Assembly: GCF_903970965.1 (NCBI RefSeq)
Contig: NZ_CAJCKW010000003.1
Span: 248,001 to 312,000 of the forward strand
From: Aureimonas sp. ME7
GTDB taxonomy: Bacteria; Pseudomonadota; Alphaproteobacteria; Rhizobiales; Rhizobiaceae
Direction: 5' to 3'
Length of the DNA: 64,000 nucleotides
The position numbers and the translations under genes were made by a program. Position 1 is the stretch's first letter; each line of letters starts with the position of its first letter. The notes under the pieces were generated by a model, which searched no databases, had not been told where the DNA came from, and saw only the letters and a list, made by a program, of their open reading frames with translations. Positions 9,894 through 19,517 of the stretch are shown here, piece by piece.

Positions 9894-11618
9894 TCAGCGC
9901 TGGAGGCGAACGCCGACGCGAACCGTGTTGGCGTCGTAGTCCTGGCCGGCGAGAGGGGAATCGAACCGGTCGTAGCGGTAGCGCGCGGTCAGCGCCAGCG
10001 TCCGGTTCAGCCAGTAGGTCAGGCCGGTTTCAGCGGCATAGAGATGCTCGTCGCCGGCCACCGGTCCGTCGCGCAGGGCGGCGATCAGGCGACCGTCCCA
10101 GTCGATCCGAGCCGTCGCACGGTGGCGCAGGCCGATCGAGCCCTGATAAAGCGTCGAGGTGGCAAGGCCCGTCGTGTCCGGCTCGAAAAAGGTCTCGGCC
10201 CGCAGGAGAACGTCCGTGCCGCGCCGGGGCGACCAGTTGACCGTCGCGTCCAGCGTCGGGCTCGCGGTCGTCTCCAGCGCATCTTCGTCAGGCAGGTTCC
10301 AGGCATAGCCGAGCGCGACCTCGCCCGACAGCTTCTCGCCCCAGTCGAAGCCGAGCCCCGCACGCAGGGCCGGGATCACGCTGTCGCGATCGAGGAGTGC
10401 GGCCGTGTCCTCGTCGAACAAGCGGCGCCCGACGCTGGCGCCGACGAACGGGCGGAGCGGGGGCGCGATGTCGTATCCCGCGCGAAGGCCGGCGCTCCAG
10501 GTCGTGTAGCTGTCGTCCGTGCGAAGGGCGAGACCATCGAACAGGCCGTCGTCGCGGTCCTCGCGGACGGCCGAAAGGTCGAGGTCGGTATGGAGCGGCC
10601 CCGCCGCGCGCCCGAGCGTCGCCCCGGCGGAATAAGCCAGAATGTCGCGCTCGCGCGAGGCCGTGGTGGCCGCGCCGGTGTCCAGCGTGTCGTCTCGGTC
10701 GAAGCGCAGGGCGCCGCGCAGCGTCGCCGTCCAGTCCCGGTCGATGTCGAGGCGAAGGCGTCCGTCGAGGTCGATCCGGGGTTCTTCCTTCAAGGGACCG
10801 GAGAAATTGCGGCGATAGGTGGCGAGCGCATTGATCTCGGCTTCGTTGCGCGACCAGTCCGACAGGAGGCGGGCGCCGAGCGTGGTCTCGGAAAAGGCGC
10901 CGCGTGCGCCGTCGATCGTGTTGGTCAGGTTGTCGGACACGCCGACGCCCTGTTCGAGCGTGGGATACAGGACGAAACTTCCGAGGCGAAGGCCGACGGG
11001 GGCGAACGGATCGTCCGGGCTGCGGGGCAGGATACGGCGCAACTGGTCGAGCCCGGCGTCCGTACCCCGTCCCAGCCGCGTGTCGAGCGTCGGGCTGCGC
11101 ACCGGACCGACGGCTCGGAAGAGATTGAGGGGCTGGGACGTGGGATCCGTGTTCGGCTCCTCCGCGCCCTCCAGCCGCTCCCCGGCTTGGGTTCCGCGCC
11201 GGTCTGCAGCTTGTCGGTTCAAGGGCTGGGCGGGGGCGGCAGGCGTCGACGTGTCGGGAAGGTTCTCGCGCCGCGACGGGGTCGGGCCGGCGAAAAGATC
11301 CAGTTCCTCCGTCGCGGTTCTCGGCCGCGCGCCCGGCTCCTGCGGCTCGGCCGGCTGTTCGTCGCCGGGCGCGCGCAGGTCGCGCTCGAAGGTGGCGGAG
11401 CGCTCGCGCGCTTCCGCGCCCAGCGGCTGTTCGCTCCCGCGGCGCGATTCCTCCAGGGGCGAGGTGTCGGTGCGCAGGCGGTAGGAATCGGAAAACCGGA
11501 TCTCGTCTCCGCTTTGCGTGCGGTCGGGCGTGGGAGCGTCCTCTTGGGCACGCACGGGGCCGAGCGCGCCGGCAATGCCGGTGGCCAGCGCCACGGATGC
11601 GAGAACGGGACGGAACAT
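9894..11618 (-). CDS. outer-membrane beta-barrel protein (porin-2-like)
   Basis: A 574-aa exported protein. A signal peptide ends near VRAQ, then comes a Pro/Arg/Glu-rich disordered region of about 170 residues. About 390 residues of alternating hydrophobic/polar strands follow, with repeated YRYDR, GLRHRATARIDWDG and similar motifs, ending in an aromatic/basic last strand (VRVGVRLQR). This pattern fits the outer-membrane beta-barrel family often annotated in rhizobia as beta-barrel porin 2. The substrate is unknown. The ATG at 11618 begins the signal peptide with a GAAGG site; the frame is open to a TTG at 11633. Confidence 0.8.
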   Translation of the reverse strand: MFRPVLASVALATGIAGALGPVRAQEDAPTPDRTQSGDEIRFSDSYRLRTDTSPLEESRRGSEQPLGAEARERSATFERDLRAPGDEQPAEPQEPGARPRTATEELDLFAGPTPSRRENLPDTSTPAAPAQPLNRQAADRRGTQAGERLEGAEEPNTDPTSQPLNLFRAVGPVRSPTLDTRLGRGTDAGLDQLRRILPRSPDDPFAPVGLRLGSFVLYPTLEQGVGVSDNLTNTIDGARGAFSETTLGARLLSDWSRNEAEINALATYRRNFSGPLKEEPRIDLDGRLRLDIDRDWTATLRGALRFDRDDTLDTGAATTASRERDILAYSAGATLGRAAGPLHTDLDLSAVREDRDDGLFDGLALRTDDSYTTWSAGLRAGYDIAPPLRPFVGASVGRRLFDEDTAALLDRDSVIPALRAGLGFDWGEKLSGEVALGYAWNLPDEDALETTASPTLDATVNWSPRRGTDVLLRAETFFEPDTTGLATSTLYQGSIGLRHRATARIDWDGRLIAALRDGPVAGDEHLYAAETGLTYWLNRTLALTARYRYDRFDSPLAGQDYDANTVRVGVRLQR

Positions 11619-11760
11619 GGGCCTTCGATCCAACGGGTTGCCTTGGACGGGGCGCTGCGCGCACCCGGTGCTTTCCCATCCCTAGAACTTCTGCATGGAG
11701 CCGGGCTTGACCGGCCGGCTTTCTCTGGCGCGCGGGGCTTCGGCGGAGTAGAAATCGGCG

Positions 11761-12759
11761 ATGACATCGCTTGCCCGTCCCCTTGCCGCCCCGCCCCTTC
11801 CCGGAACCGCCTCGGCCATCCGCACCGTGCGCACCGAAGCCGAAGGGCTCGGCCTGCTGGCCGAGGCTTTGGAAGGGGAGCTTGGGTCTGCCTTCGAGCG
11901 CGTCCTCGATATCATCGCCTCCATCAAGGGGCGCCTCGTCGTCACCGGCATCGGCAAGAGCGGCCATGTCGGCTCGAAGATCGCGGCGACCTTCGCCTCG
12001 ACCGGGACGCCAGCCTTCTTCGTCCACCCTGTGGAGGCCAATCACGGCGACCTCGGCATGATCGGGCGCGACGACGCGGTTCTGGCCATGTCCTGGTCGG
12101 GCGAGTCGGCCGAGCTGAAGGGCATCGTCGCCTATACCCGTCGGTTCCGCATCCCGCTGATCGCGATCACCTCGCGCGAGGCCTCCGCACTCGGGCGCGA
12201 GGCGGACGAGCGCCTTGTTCTGCCGCGCATCACCGAGGCCTGCCCGCACGGGCTGGCGCCGACCACCTCGACGACGCTGCAACTTGCGCTCGGCGACGCG
12301 CTGGCCGTGGCGCTTCTGGAACGCAAGGGCTTCATGCCGAGCGATTTCCGGGTGTTCCACCCGGGCGGCCAGCTCGGCGCCAGCCTTCGCCATGTCGGCG
12401 ACGTGATGCATCGCGGCGAAGCGCTGCCGCTGGTGGCCAGCGGCACGCCGATGAGCGAGGCGATCCTCGCCATCTCGCGAAAGGGTTTCGGCTGCGTCGC
12501 GGTGGTGGACGGCGAGGGCCGGCTGCTCGGCATCGTCACCGACGGCGACCTGCGCCGGCATCTGGCGCCCGATCTCCTCGCCCGCACGGTGGACGAGGTA
12601 ATGACAACAGCGCCCAAGACCATTCGGCCCGACACATTGGCTGTGAAGGCGCTCGACATCATCAACGGCGCCAACATCACCGCCCTGATGGTGGTGGAGG
12701 CGGAGCGCCCGGTCGGGATCATCCACCTCCACGATCTCCTGCGCCTCGGCGTCGCCTGA
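11761..12759 (+). CDS. kdsD: arabinose-5-phosphate isomerase, KpsF/GutQ/KdsD family
   Basis: A 332-aa enzyme interconverting ribulose-5-phosphate and arabinose-5-phosphate, the first step toward Kdo for lipopolysaccharide. The SIS domain (about residues 45-175) holds VTGIGKSGHVGSKIAATFAS and the SWSGES motif. Two CBS domains follow (about 205-265 and 275-330). FHPGGQLGASL is typical of the family. The symbol kdsD versus kpsF cannot be settled from one gene. It is divergent from the beta-barrel gene, with 142 bp between them. Confidence 0.93.
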   Translation: MTSLARPLAAPPLPGTASAIRTVRTEAEGLGLLAEALEGELGSAFERVLDIIASIKGRLVVTGIGKSGHVGSKIAATFASTGTPAFFVHPVEANHGDLGMIGRDDAVLAMSWSGESAELKGIVAYTRRFRIPLIAITSREASALGREADERLVLPRITEACPHGLAPTTSTTLQLALGDALAVALLERKGFMPSDFRVFHPGGQLGASLRHVGDVMHRGEALPLVASGTPMSEAILAISRKGFGCVAVVDGEGRLLGIVTDGDLRRHLAPDLLARTVDEVMTTAPKTIRPDTLAVKALDIINGANITALMVVEAERPVGIIHLHDLLRLGVA

Positions 12760-12834
12760 GGCGGGGGTGGGGCATTTCCAGCGAAAGCCGATCCGACTTC
12801 CGCGCCCGGATCATGCGGCAAACCAGGGATCTAA

Positions 12835-12870
12835 ACCTTTTCCGGTGAATGCCTATTCGCCGGAAGAGGT
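12835..12870. terminator. long hairpin between convergent kdsD and hemH
   Basis: A 15-bp stem (two G-T pairs) with loop TGCCTA abuts the hemH stop codon. It lacks a clear T-run on either side. It probably acts as a shared 3'-end structure or terminator. Confidence 0.5.
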
Positions 12871-13938
12871 CTAGTCGAGCCAGCCCCGAAGCTCGCGGCG
12901 CACCATGTGCTCGATCACATCCATGCCGTTGTCGGAATCGTTGAGGCAGGGGATGTGGGCAAACTTCTCGCCGCCGTGCTCGTGGAAGATCTCGCCGACC
13001 TCGCCCGCGATCTCCTCCAAGGTTTCCAGGCAGTCTGACACGAAGCCGGGATTGAGTACGGCGATGCGCTTGACCCCCTTCTTCGCCAGCGCCTCCACCG
13101 TCTTGTCGGTATAGGGCTGGAGCCATTCCTCCGGCCCGAAGCGGGACTGGAACGTCGTCATCAGGCGGCCCTTCGGCCAGCCGAGGCGCTCGTCCAGGAG
13201 GCGCGAGGTCTTCTGGCAGTGGCAATGGTAGGGGTCGCCGTTGCGGAAGTAGCTCTGCGGGATGCCGTGATAGGAGGCGATCACGTGCTCCGGCTCGAAG
13301 TCGAGCGAGGCGAGATGCGTCTCGATCGAGCGGGCGAGCGCCTCGATATAGACCGGCTCGTCGTGATAGGCCGGCACGGTGCGCGCGGCCGGCATCCAGC
13401 GCAGGCTCTGAAGGTGCTCAAAGAACTTGTCGTTCACCGTCGCCGTGGTGGAGGCGGAATATTGCGGATAGAGCGGGAAGCACAGGATGCGCTCGCAACC
13501 CTCCGCCCGCAGCGCCTCCATGCGCTCGGCGATCGACGGCTTGCCGTAGCGCATCGCCCAGTCGACCACGACGGCAGCGTCTCCGGCCATCCGCTCGGCC
13601 AGCTTCTTGCCTTGCGCGCGGGTGAAGGTGCGAAGCGGGCTCTCGTTGCGCTCCTTGTTCCAGATCTGCTCGTAGGCGTGTCCCGACTTCTTCGGACGCG
13701 TGTTGAGGACGATGCCGTAGAGGATCGGATACCAGGCGATGCGCGGCCACTCGATCACGCGGCGATCCGACAGGAACTCCCGGAGGTATCGGCGCATCGG
13801 CCAATAGTCGGTTCCATCCGGGGTGCCGAGATTGACGAGGAGCACGCCGATCTTCTTCGCCTTCACGGGCGGGTGGCCGGCGGGGAGGGGGCCGACGGCG
13901 GTGGAGGCGGCGGGATCGAGCGGTGTCTTGGTCAGCAT
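12871..13938 (-). CDS. hemH: ferrochelatase
   Basis: A 355-aa enzyme inserting Fe2+ into protoporphyrin IX, the last step of protohaem synthesis. It shows VLLVNLGTPDG near the N-terminus, then FPLYPQYSASTTATV and VIASYHGIPQSYFRNGDPY with the metal-site His. The C-terminal part has QSRFGPEEWLQPYTD and NPGFVSDCLETLEEI. The length is standard. The frame is open to 14112, but the ATG at 13938 fits the family N-terminus; its ribosome site is weak. The open-frame extension would overlap the omp10-like gene and is not used. Confidence 0.96.
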   Translation of the reverse strand: MLTKTPLDPAASTAVGPLPAGHPPVKAKKIGVLLVNLGTPDGTDYWPMRRYLREFLSDRRVIEWPRIAWYPILYGIVLNTRPKKSGHAYEQIWNKERNESPLRTFTRAQGKKLAERMAGDAAVVVDWAMRYGKPSIAERMEALRAEGCERILCFPLYPQYSASTTATVNDKFFEHLQSLRWMPAARTVPAYHDEPVYIEALARSIETHLASLDFEPEHVIASYHGIPQSYFRNGDPYHCHCQKTSRLLDERLGWPKGRLMTTFQSRFGPEEWLQPYTDKTVEALAKKGVKRIAVLNPGFVSDCLETLEEIAGEVGEIFHEHGGEKFAHIPCLNDSDNGMDVIEHMVRRELRGWLD

Positions 13939-14071
13939 GGGGCACAAGGATCGCAGGAGGGCCGGGCTCGGCCGGAAACGACGAACGGCGGCGCTCCGTG
14001 GTGGAAAGGCCGCCGTTCGAGGGGATATGGCCCGCTGCTCCTTTGTGGGCAAGCGGACAAAAGGTCCGGCG

Positions 14072-14449
14072 TCAGGCCCGGCGCGAGAACTCGAAGCGGT
14101 TGCCGTTGGCATCGACGCAGGCGAGCCGGTCGGCCGACATCTGGTTGCAGTTCACCGACATCTGCTGGTTGCGCGAGCGCGAGGTGTAGATGATGCTGGC
14201 CGCGCTCGCGCCCGTCTTGGTGTAGTTGCCGTCCGCCAGGATCGCGCCCGTCGCCGCCTCGCGCGAGGTGAAGCGGCCACCCGCGAAGGTCGCGGTATAG
14301 GCGACCGGCCCGCCGACCGAAGCCCACTGGCCTTCCAGCCCTGTCGCGCGCGGCGCGATCGACGCCTGCTGCTGGGGTGCCGCCGTCTGGCAGGCGGAAA
14401 CGGCCACGCCTGCGGCCACGAGGAGAAGGGCGCGGAAGGGCGAACGCAT
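14072..14449 (-). CDS. Omp10-like outer-membrane lipoprotein
   Basis: A 125-aa lipoprotein with a signal peptide and lipobox VSAC at about residue 20. The mature part (GLEGQWASVGGP..., EAATGAILADGNYT, SVNCNQMSADRLACVDANGNRFEFSR) aligns by eye with Brucella Omp10, including the paired Cys residues and the final NRFEFSRR pattern. It is therefore expected in the outer membrane. In Brucella, Omp10 is a minor surface lipoprotein of unresolved biochemical role. The start at 14449 has a GGAG site. It stands alone between hemH and an NTF2-like gene, all on the minus strand. Confidence 0.8.
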   Translation of the reverse strand: MRSPFRALLLVAAGVAVSACQTAAPQQQASIAPRATGLEGQWASVGGPVAYTATFAGGRFTSREAATGAILADGNYTKTGASAASIIYTSRSRNQQMSVNCNQMSADRLACVDANGNRFEFSRRA

Positions 14450-14536
14450 GGAGCACTCCGGGGGCAAAGGTCGGACTTTACGATTCTTGGAAGGATTTTA
14501 GGGCATTCGCGCCCGTTCGTCACCGCAGCGCGGTAG

Positions 14537-15007
14537 TCACGAAAGCGGATCGGCCATCGTGTCGGCGCGGCGCGCGGCGATCACGGAGTGGATCACGCCG
14601 ATCGTCTCGATGGAGCGGATGCGCCCGTCCGAGGTGAAGGAAAACCAGTACATGGTGCTGCCGGTGACGAGCGAGCCGTTGCTTTCGTCCTGGCGCGTCC
14701 AGTCGCAGCGGCTGGCGCCCTCGTCGTCCTCGACGACGGTTCCGCGCGGCTTGTAGGAAATGTAGGTGGCGCGGCGCAGGAGCTCGTTGAGAAAGGACTT
14801 CGCTTCCTCCTCACCGCTCAGGCGATACTCGCCCTCCATGCGGTTGAACCAGGGCGCGTCGATGATCCCCGCATTGTTGCGGTTGGAGAAGACGGCGCCG
14901 GGCGCGAAGTGGCGCGCGATCGATCCGGCGGCGCCGGACATGGCCGCGTCCATGATCTCGCGGATCACCCCGCGCCGACGCTGCGCCTCCGTGGCGAACT
15001 CGCCCAT
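14537..15007 (-). CDS. NTF2-like/SnoaL-fold protein
   Basis: A 156-aa cytoplasmic protein with no signal peptide. The layout (helices in the first 50 residues, FNRMEGEYRLSG, then beta strands SRCDWTRQDESNGS and MYWFSFTSDGRIRSIETIG) is typical of NTF2-like domains. These bind small ligands or act as isomerase-like enzymes; no specific function can be given. The ATG at 15007 has an AAGGAG site at good distance and is preferred over an in-frame ATG at 15028. Confidence 0.65.
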   Translation of the reverse strand: MGEFATEAQRRRGVIREIMDAAMSGAAGSIARHFAPGAVFSNRNNAGIIDAPWFNRMEGEYRLSGEEEAKSFLNELLRRATYISYKPRGTVVEDDEGASRCDWTRQDESNGSLVTGSTMYWFSFTSDGRIRSIETIGVIHSVIAARRADTMADPLS

Positions 15008-15083
15008 TCCCAACTCCTTCAAGCGCATCAAGCACTTGGGAACGGATGGTAGGGCAGGACGTCCACTTCGCCAGACCGATACG

Positions 15084-15112
15084 AAAAAGCCGCAGTGCAT
15101 CCTGCGGCTTTT
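15084..15112 (-). terminator. Rho-independent terminator of the homospermidine synthase gene
   Basis: Stem AAAAGCCGCAG / CTGCGGCTTTT with a 6-base loop. On the minus strand it ends in a T-run. It lies 27 bp beyond the hss stop codon. Confidence 0.88.
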
Positions 15113-15138
15113 CCACTGTTTCGTGTGTAGGTTCGACT

Positions 15139-16584
15139 TTATCGAACCAGAATGTTCCGGAACTGCCAGGGATCCTTCTCGTCCAGATCTTCCGGGAACA
15201 GGCCCGGGCGATCGGTGAGCGGGGTCCAGTCGGTGTAGTATCCTTTCACCGGGCCGAGATAGGGGCGCTGCACTTCGAGGCACCGCCGGTAGTCGATCTC
15301 GTCAGCCTCGACGATGCCCGATTCCGGATTTTCCAACGCCCAGACCATGCCGGCGAGAACCGCCGAGGTGACCTGGAGGCCGGTGGCGTTCTGGTAGGGC
15401 GCGATGCGGCGCGTTTCCTCGAGGCTGAGCTGCGAGCCGTACCAGTAGGCGTTCTTTTCATGGCCGAAGAGAAGGACGCCGAGCTCGTCGATGCCCTCCA
15501 CAAGCTCGTTCTCGTCGAGAACGTGATGCTCGGGCTGGATCTTTCCGGCCGCGCCGAACAGCTCGTGAAGCGAGAGAACCGCATCGTTCGCCGGATGATA
15601 GGCGTAGTGGACGGTGGGCCGGAAGGTGACCTCGTCCTCCTTGTTGCGATGGGTGAAGTAGTCGGCGATCGAGATGCTCTCGTTGTGCGTCACCAGAAAG
15701 CCGTACTGGGCGCCGGGCGTCGGGCACCAGGAGCGCACGCGCGTGTTGGCGCCCGGCTGCTCCAGGTAGATCGCGGCCTGGCAGCCGTGCTTGTGCTCCT
15801 TGGCGTTTTTCGGCATCCACTTCTCGTGCGTGCCCCAGCCGAGCTCGGCCGGCTGCATGCCCTCCGACAGGAAGCCTTCCACAGACCACGTGTTCCAGAA
15901 CACGTCGCGGGGCTTCGGCTTGGCGGCGACCTGCGTGTCGCGCTCGGCGATGTGGATACCCTTGACGCCGACCCGCTTCATCAGCTTCGCCCAGCCCTTG
16001 CGGTCGTCCGGGCCGGGTTCCTCGAAGTCGAGATTGGTGTCGCGCGCGATGTCGACGAGCGCCTGCTTGACGAACCAGGACACCATGCCGGGATTGGCCC
16101 CGCAGGTGGACACGGCCGTGGTGCCGCCGGGGTTCTTGCGCTTTTCCTTGCGGAGCGTTTCGCGCAGCGCATAGTTCGTGCGGTCGGCGTTCGACAGGTT
16201 CTCGTCGAAATAGAAGCCGAGCCAGGGCTCGATCACGGTGTCGATGTAAAGGACGCCGAGTTCGCGGCACAGGCGCATCAGATCCACCGAGCCGGTGTCC
16301 ACCGACAGGTTGACGCAGAAGCCCTGGCCGCCGCCTTCCGTCAGGAGCGGGGTCAGGAGTTCGCGGTAGTTCTGGCGCGTCACGCCTTCCTGCAGATAGC
16401 GGATGCCGCGCTCGTCCAGGAGGTGGCGGCTCGTGTCGCGCGGGTCGATCACGGTGAAGCGCGACTTGTCGAACTTGAAATGCCGCTCGATCAGGGGCAG
16501 CGTGCCGCGCCCGATGGAGCCGAAGCCGATCATGACGATCGGGCCGGTGATCTCGGCATGGACCGGGTAGTTCTCGTCCGCCAT
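15139..16584 (-). CDS. hss: homospermidine synthase
   Basis: A 481-aa NAD-dependent enzyme forming sym-homospermidine from putrescine, the polyamine characteristic of many rhizobia. The N-terminal Rossmann signature VMIGFGSIGRGTLPLIERHF and DPRDTSRHLL fit the bacterial saccharopine-dehydrogenase-like type. GANPGMVSWFVKQAL and HKHGCQAAIYLEQPGANTRV fit as well. The length agrees with the family. It has its own terminator and looks monocistronic. It is divergent from the Rsm22-like gene. Confidence 0.95.
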   Translation of the reverse strand: MADENYPVHAEITGPIVMIGFGSIGRGTLPLIERHFKFDKSRFTVIDPRDTSRHLLDERGIRYLQEGVTRQNYRELLTPLLTEGGGQGFCVNLSVDTGSVDLMRLCRELGVLYIDTVIEPWLGFYFDENLSNADRTNYALRETLRKEKRKNPGGTTAVSTCGANPGMVSWFVKQALVDIARDTNLDFEEPGPDDRKGWAKLMKRVGVKGIHIAERDTQVAAKPKPRDVFWNTWSVEGFLSEGMQPAELGWGTHEKWMPKNAKEHKHGCQAAIYLEQPGANTRVRSWCPTPGAQYGFLVTHNESISIADYFTHRNKEDEVTFRPTVHYAYHPANDAVLSLHELFGAAGKIQPEHHVLDENELVEGIDELGVLLFGHEKNAYWYGSQLSLEETRRIAPYQNATGLQVTSAVLAGMVWALENPESGIVEADEIDYRRCLEVQRPYLGPVKGYYTDWTPLTDRPGLFPEDLDEKDPWQFRNILVR

Positions 16585-16711
16585 GGAGTCCCTTTCCGTC
16601 TGGACGTGTCTGGAAGCGCCGGGCTAGAGCAGATCGCTGTCAAATAAAAGGGCCTCGCGGCGGTTAATGCCCGCCGCCTCGGCTCGCGGCACACCCGGTG
16701 TGGTGCGCCCG

Positions 16712-17698
16712 ATGGACCCGACCCGACCCATGGACCTGCCCAACCTCCTGCGTTCCCGGATCGAGGAAAGCCTCCTCGGCACCTCGTCCACCGAACTCCA
16801 GCGCGCCGGCGAGATCCTGTCGGGGCGCTACCGGGCCGAGACGCGCGACGGGCGCCTCCATTTGTCCGACGACCTCTTCGCCAAGGCCTATACGGCCGCG
16901 CGCCTGCCCGCGACCTATGCCGCGGTGCGCGCTGCGATGGAGGCGGTGGCCGAGGCACTACCGGAGTTCGGGCCCGATCGGCTCCTCGATGTCGGCTCGG
17001 GGCCGGGAACCGTTCTCTGGGCGGCAGCGGACGCATTCGAGACGCTGTCGGGCGCGACGCTTCTGGAAGCCTCCGCACCCATTCGCCGGCTCGGCGAGCG
17101 GCTGGGGGAGGGGGCGTTCGCCTTCCCGCCTGAATGGCGCTCCGGCGACCTGCGCTCGGGCCTCGTCGGCTTGGGGCCGGCCGATCTCGTGACCCTGTCC
17201 TATGTGCTCGACGAGATCGAGCCGGCGGATGCCGACCGCCTCGTCGACGCCCTTTGGGAGCGGACGGAGGGGGTTCTTCTGATCGTCGAGCCGGGAACGC
17301 CCGCCGGCTGGCGGCGCATCCTTCGCGTGCGCGATCGGCTTCTGGCGCGGGGCGCCCATGTCGTCGCGCCGTGCCCGCACGCCGAGGCGTGCCCGATCGA
17401 GGCGCCCGACTGGTGCCATTTCTCCCAGCGTCTGCCGCGCTCGCGGCTCCACCTGCGCGTCAAGGACGCGGAGGTGCCGTTCGAGGACGAGAAGTTCGCC
17501 TATGTCGCACTGGCTCGCGAGACGGGCGCGGAGAAGGCCGCGCGCGTCCTCGCACCACCGCGCACCGGCAGCGGCAAGGTCCGCCTCAAGCTCTGCCGGC
17601 CGGACGGCACGGCGGGGGAAGAGCTTCTCACCAAACGCGACGGCGAAGCGTTCCGTCGGGCTCGGCGCGCCGACTGGGGCGACCGGCTGCCCGCTTAA
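16712..17698 (+). CDS. Rsm22-like small-ribosomal-subunit methyltransferase family protein
   Basis: A protein of about 328 aa with a SAM-binding methyltransferase core (DRLLDVGSGPGTVLWAA, then LVTLSYVLDEI and VLLIVEPGTPAGW). A Cys-rich motif follows: PCPHAEACP...DWCHFSQRLPRSRLH. This Cys-containing block is the signature of the Rsm22/mitoribosome-assembly family, whose members may hold an Fe-S cluster. A role in ribosome assembly is inferred from the eukaryotic relative. The start is uncertain: ATGs occur at 16667, 16712 and 16730, none with a strong ribosome site, and homologues usually begin near MDLPNLL (16730). Confidence 0.85.
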   Translation: MDPTRPMDLPNLLRSRIEESLLGTSSTELQRAGEILSGRYRAETRDGRLHLSDDLFAKAYTAARLPATYAAVRAAMEAVAEALPEFGPDRLLDVGSGPGTVLWAAADAFETLSGATLLEASAPIRRLGERLGEGAFAFPPEWRSGDLRSGLVGLGPADLVTLSYVLDEIEPADADRLVDALWERTEGVLLIVEPGTPAGWRRILRVRDRLLARGAHVVAPCPHAEACPIEAPDWCHFSQRLPRSRLHLRVKDAEVPFEDEKFAYVALARETGAEKAARVLAPPRTGSGKVRLKLCRPDGTAGEELLTKRDGEAFRRARRADWGDRLPA

Positions 17699-17702
17699 GC
17701 CT

Positions 17703-19517
17703 TCAGTCCATCGCTTCCAGCTCGTCGATGAAGCCGGAGATCATCGACAGCCCTCTCGCCCAGAAGTCAGGGTCCGTCGCATCGAGGCCGAAGGGCGCAA
17801 GAAGCTCCGAATGGTGCTTCGTACCGCCAGCTCGCAGCATGGCGAAATAGCGGTCCTGGAAGCCCTCGTCGGCGTCCTGGTAGACCGCATAGAGCGAGTT
17901 CACGAGGCAGTCGCCGAACGCATAGGCGTAGACGTAGAACGGCGAATGGATGAAGTGCGGGATATAGGTCCAGAAGGTCTCGTAGCCTTCGCCGAGCCGG
18001 ACGGCGGGGCCAAGGCTCTGCTTCTGGACGTCCAGCCAGATCTCGCCGATCCGCTCGGCCGTCAGCTCACCCGAACGGCGCTCGGTGTGGATCTCGCGCT
18101 CGAACTGGTAGAAGGCGATCTGGCGGATCACCGTGTTGATCATGTCCTCGACCTTGGAGGCGAGGAGCGTCTTGCGCTCGGCCGGGCTCGCGGTCTTTTC
18201 GAGAAGCGAGCGGAAGGTCAGCATCTCGCCGAACACCGAGGCCGTTTCGGCGAGCGTCAGCGGGGTCGAGGCCATCAGAGCGCCCTGGTCGCCGGCCAGT
18301 ACCTGATGGACGCCGTGCCCGAGTTCGTGAGCGAGCGTCATCACGTCGCGCGGCTTGCCGAGATAGTTGACGAGCACATAGGGGTGGACGGACGGCACGG
18401 TCGGATGCGCGAAGGCGCCCGGCGCCTTGCCGGGGCGCACGCCCGCATCGATCCAGTTCTGGTCGAAGAAGCGCGCGGCGATCTCCGCCATGTCGGGCGC
18501 AAAGCCGCGATAGGCGGAGAGAACCGTCTCCTTGGCCTCGCCCCAGGGGATGTCGCGGCGCGAGGCGCCGGGCAGCGGTGCGTTGCGATCGTAGAATTCG
18601 AGAGCGTCGAGGCCGAGCCACTTCGCCTTCAAAGCGTAGTAGCGATGGGCGATCGAGGGATAGGCGTCGGACACGGCCTTGGCGAGCGCGTCCACCACCT
18701 CGCGCTCCACGCGGTTGGCGAGGTGGCGCGAATCCGCGACGTCCTCGAAGCCGCGCCAGCGGTCGGAAATCTCCTTGTCCTTGGCCAGCGTGTTGGTGAG
18801 GAGCGCGAAGGTGCGAAGGTTCTGGCGGAACACGGCAGCCAGCGCCTCGGCGCCCGCTCGGCGCCGCTCGCGGTCCGGATCCTGCAGGAGGTTCAGCACC
18901 TCTTCCAGCGCCAGCTCCTCGCCATCGACATGGAAGCGCAGCGCCGTCATCGTTTCGTCGAAGAGGCGGTTCCAGGCGCCGTGGCCGGTGACCGACTTTT
19001 CCAGAAACAACTCCTCGATCCGATCCTCGAGCTGGAACGGCTTGTCGCGGCGAAGATCGACGATCCAGGGCCGGTAGTGAGCGAAGGCCGGATCGCGCTC
19101 CATCGCTGCGTCGATCACGGCTTCGTCGACGCGGTTGAGCTCCAGCCCGAAGAACAGGAGCTGCGCCGCGATATCGGTGATGCGGGACTGGATGTCGCCG
19201 TAGAACTTGGCGTTGGCCGGCGAGGCGGTGTCCCCAGCATACAGGAGGCCGGCATAGGACACGAGGCGGCCGAGAAGCTCCTCGATCGCCTCGAATTCGG
19301 CGACGGCCGCGCCGAGGCCCTCCGCTCCGGTGCCCGCTGCCGCTTCCTCCAGCCGTCCCTTCCAGCGCGCCTGGAAGGCGGCGGCCCTCCCGCGTCCCTG
19401 TTCGAGATCGGCGGCCACTTCCGGTGCGTCGATGCCGGCATAGAGATCGCAGAGGTTCCATTCGGGAAGCGCGCCGGCGTCGACGGCGGCAGGAGTGGAA
19501 GAGGAAACTGCGCTCAT
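17703..19517 (-). CDS. pepF: oligoendopeptidase F (M3 family)
   Basis: A 604-aa zinc metallopeptidase that degrades short peptides in the cytoplasm. The zinc-binding HELGH motif lies in MTLAHELGHGVHQVL (about residue 396), with the third ligand expected in the ETASVFGEML stretch. The rest matches the PepF family (IPHFIHSPFYVYAYAFG near the C-terminus). The length is usual. The ATG at 19517 has a GGAG site. The stop codon lies 4 bp from that of the convergent Rsm22-like gene. Confidence 0.95.
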   Translation of the reverse strand: MSAVSSSTPAAVDAGALPEWNLCDLYAGIDAPEVAADLEQGRGRAAAFQARWKGRLEEAAAGTGAEGLGAAVAEFEAIEELLGRLVSYAGLLYAGDTASPANAKFYGDIQSRITDIAAQLLFFGLELNRVDEAVIDAAMERDPAFAHYRPWIVDLRRDKPFQLEDRIEELFLEKSVTGHGAWNRLFDETMTALRFHVDGEELALEEVLNLLQDPDRERRRAGAEALAAVFRQNLRTFALLTNTLAKDKEISDRWRGFEDVADSRHLANRVEREVVDALAKAVSDAYPSIAHRYYALKAKWLGLDALEFYDRNAPLPGASRRDIPWGEAKETVLSAYRGFAPDMAEIAARFFDQNWIDAGVRPGKAPGAFAHPTVPSVHPYVLVNYLGKPRDVMTLAHELGHGVHQVLAGDQGALMASTPLTLAETASVFGEMLTFRSLLEKTASPAERKTLLASKVEDMINTVIRQIAFYQFEREIHTERRSGELTAERIGEIWLDVQKQSLGPAVRLGEGYETFWTYIPHFIHSPFYVYAYAFGDCLVNSLYAVYQDADEGFQDRYFAMLRAGGTKHHSELLAPFGLDATDPDFWARGLSMISGFIDELEAMD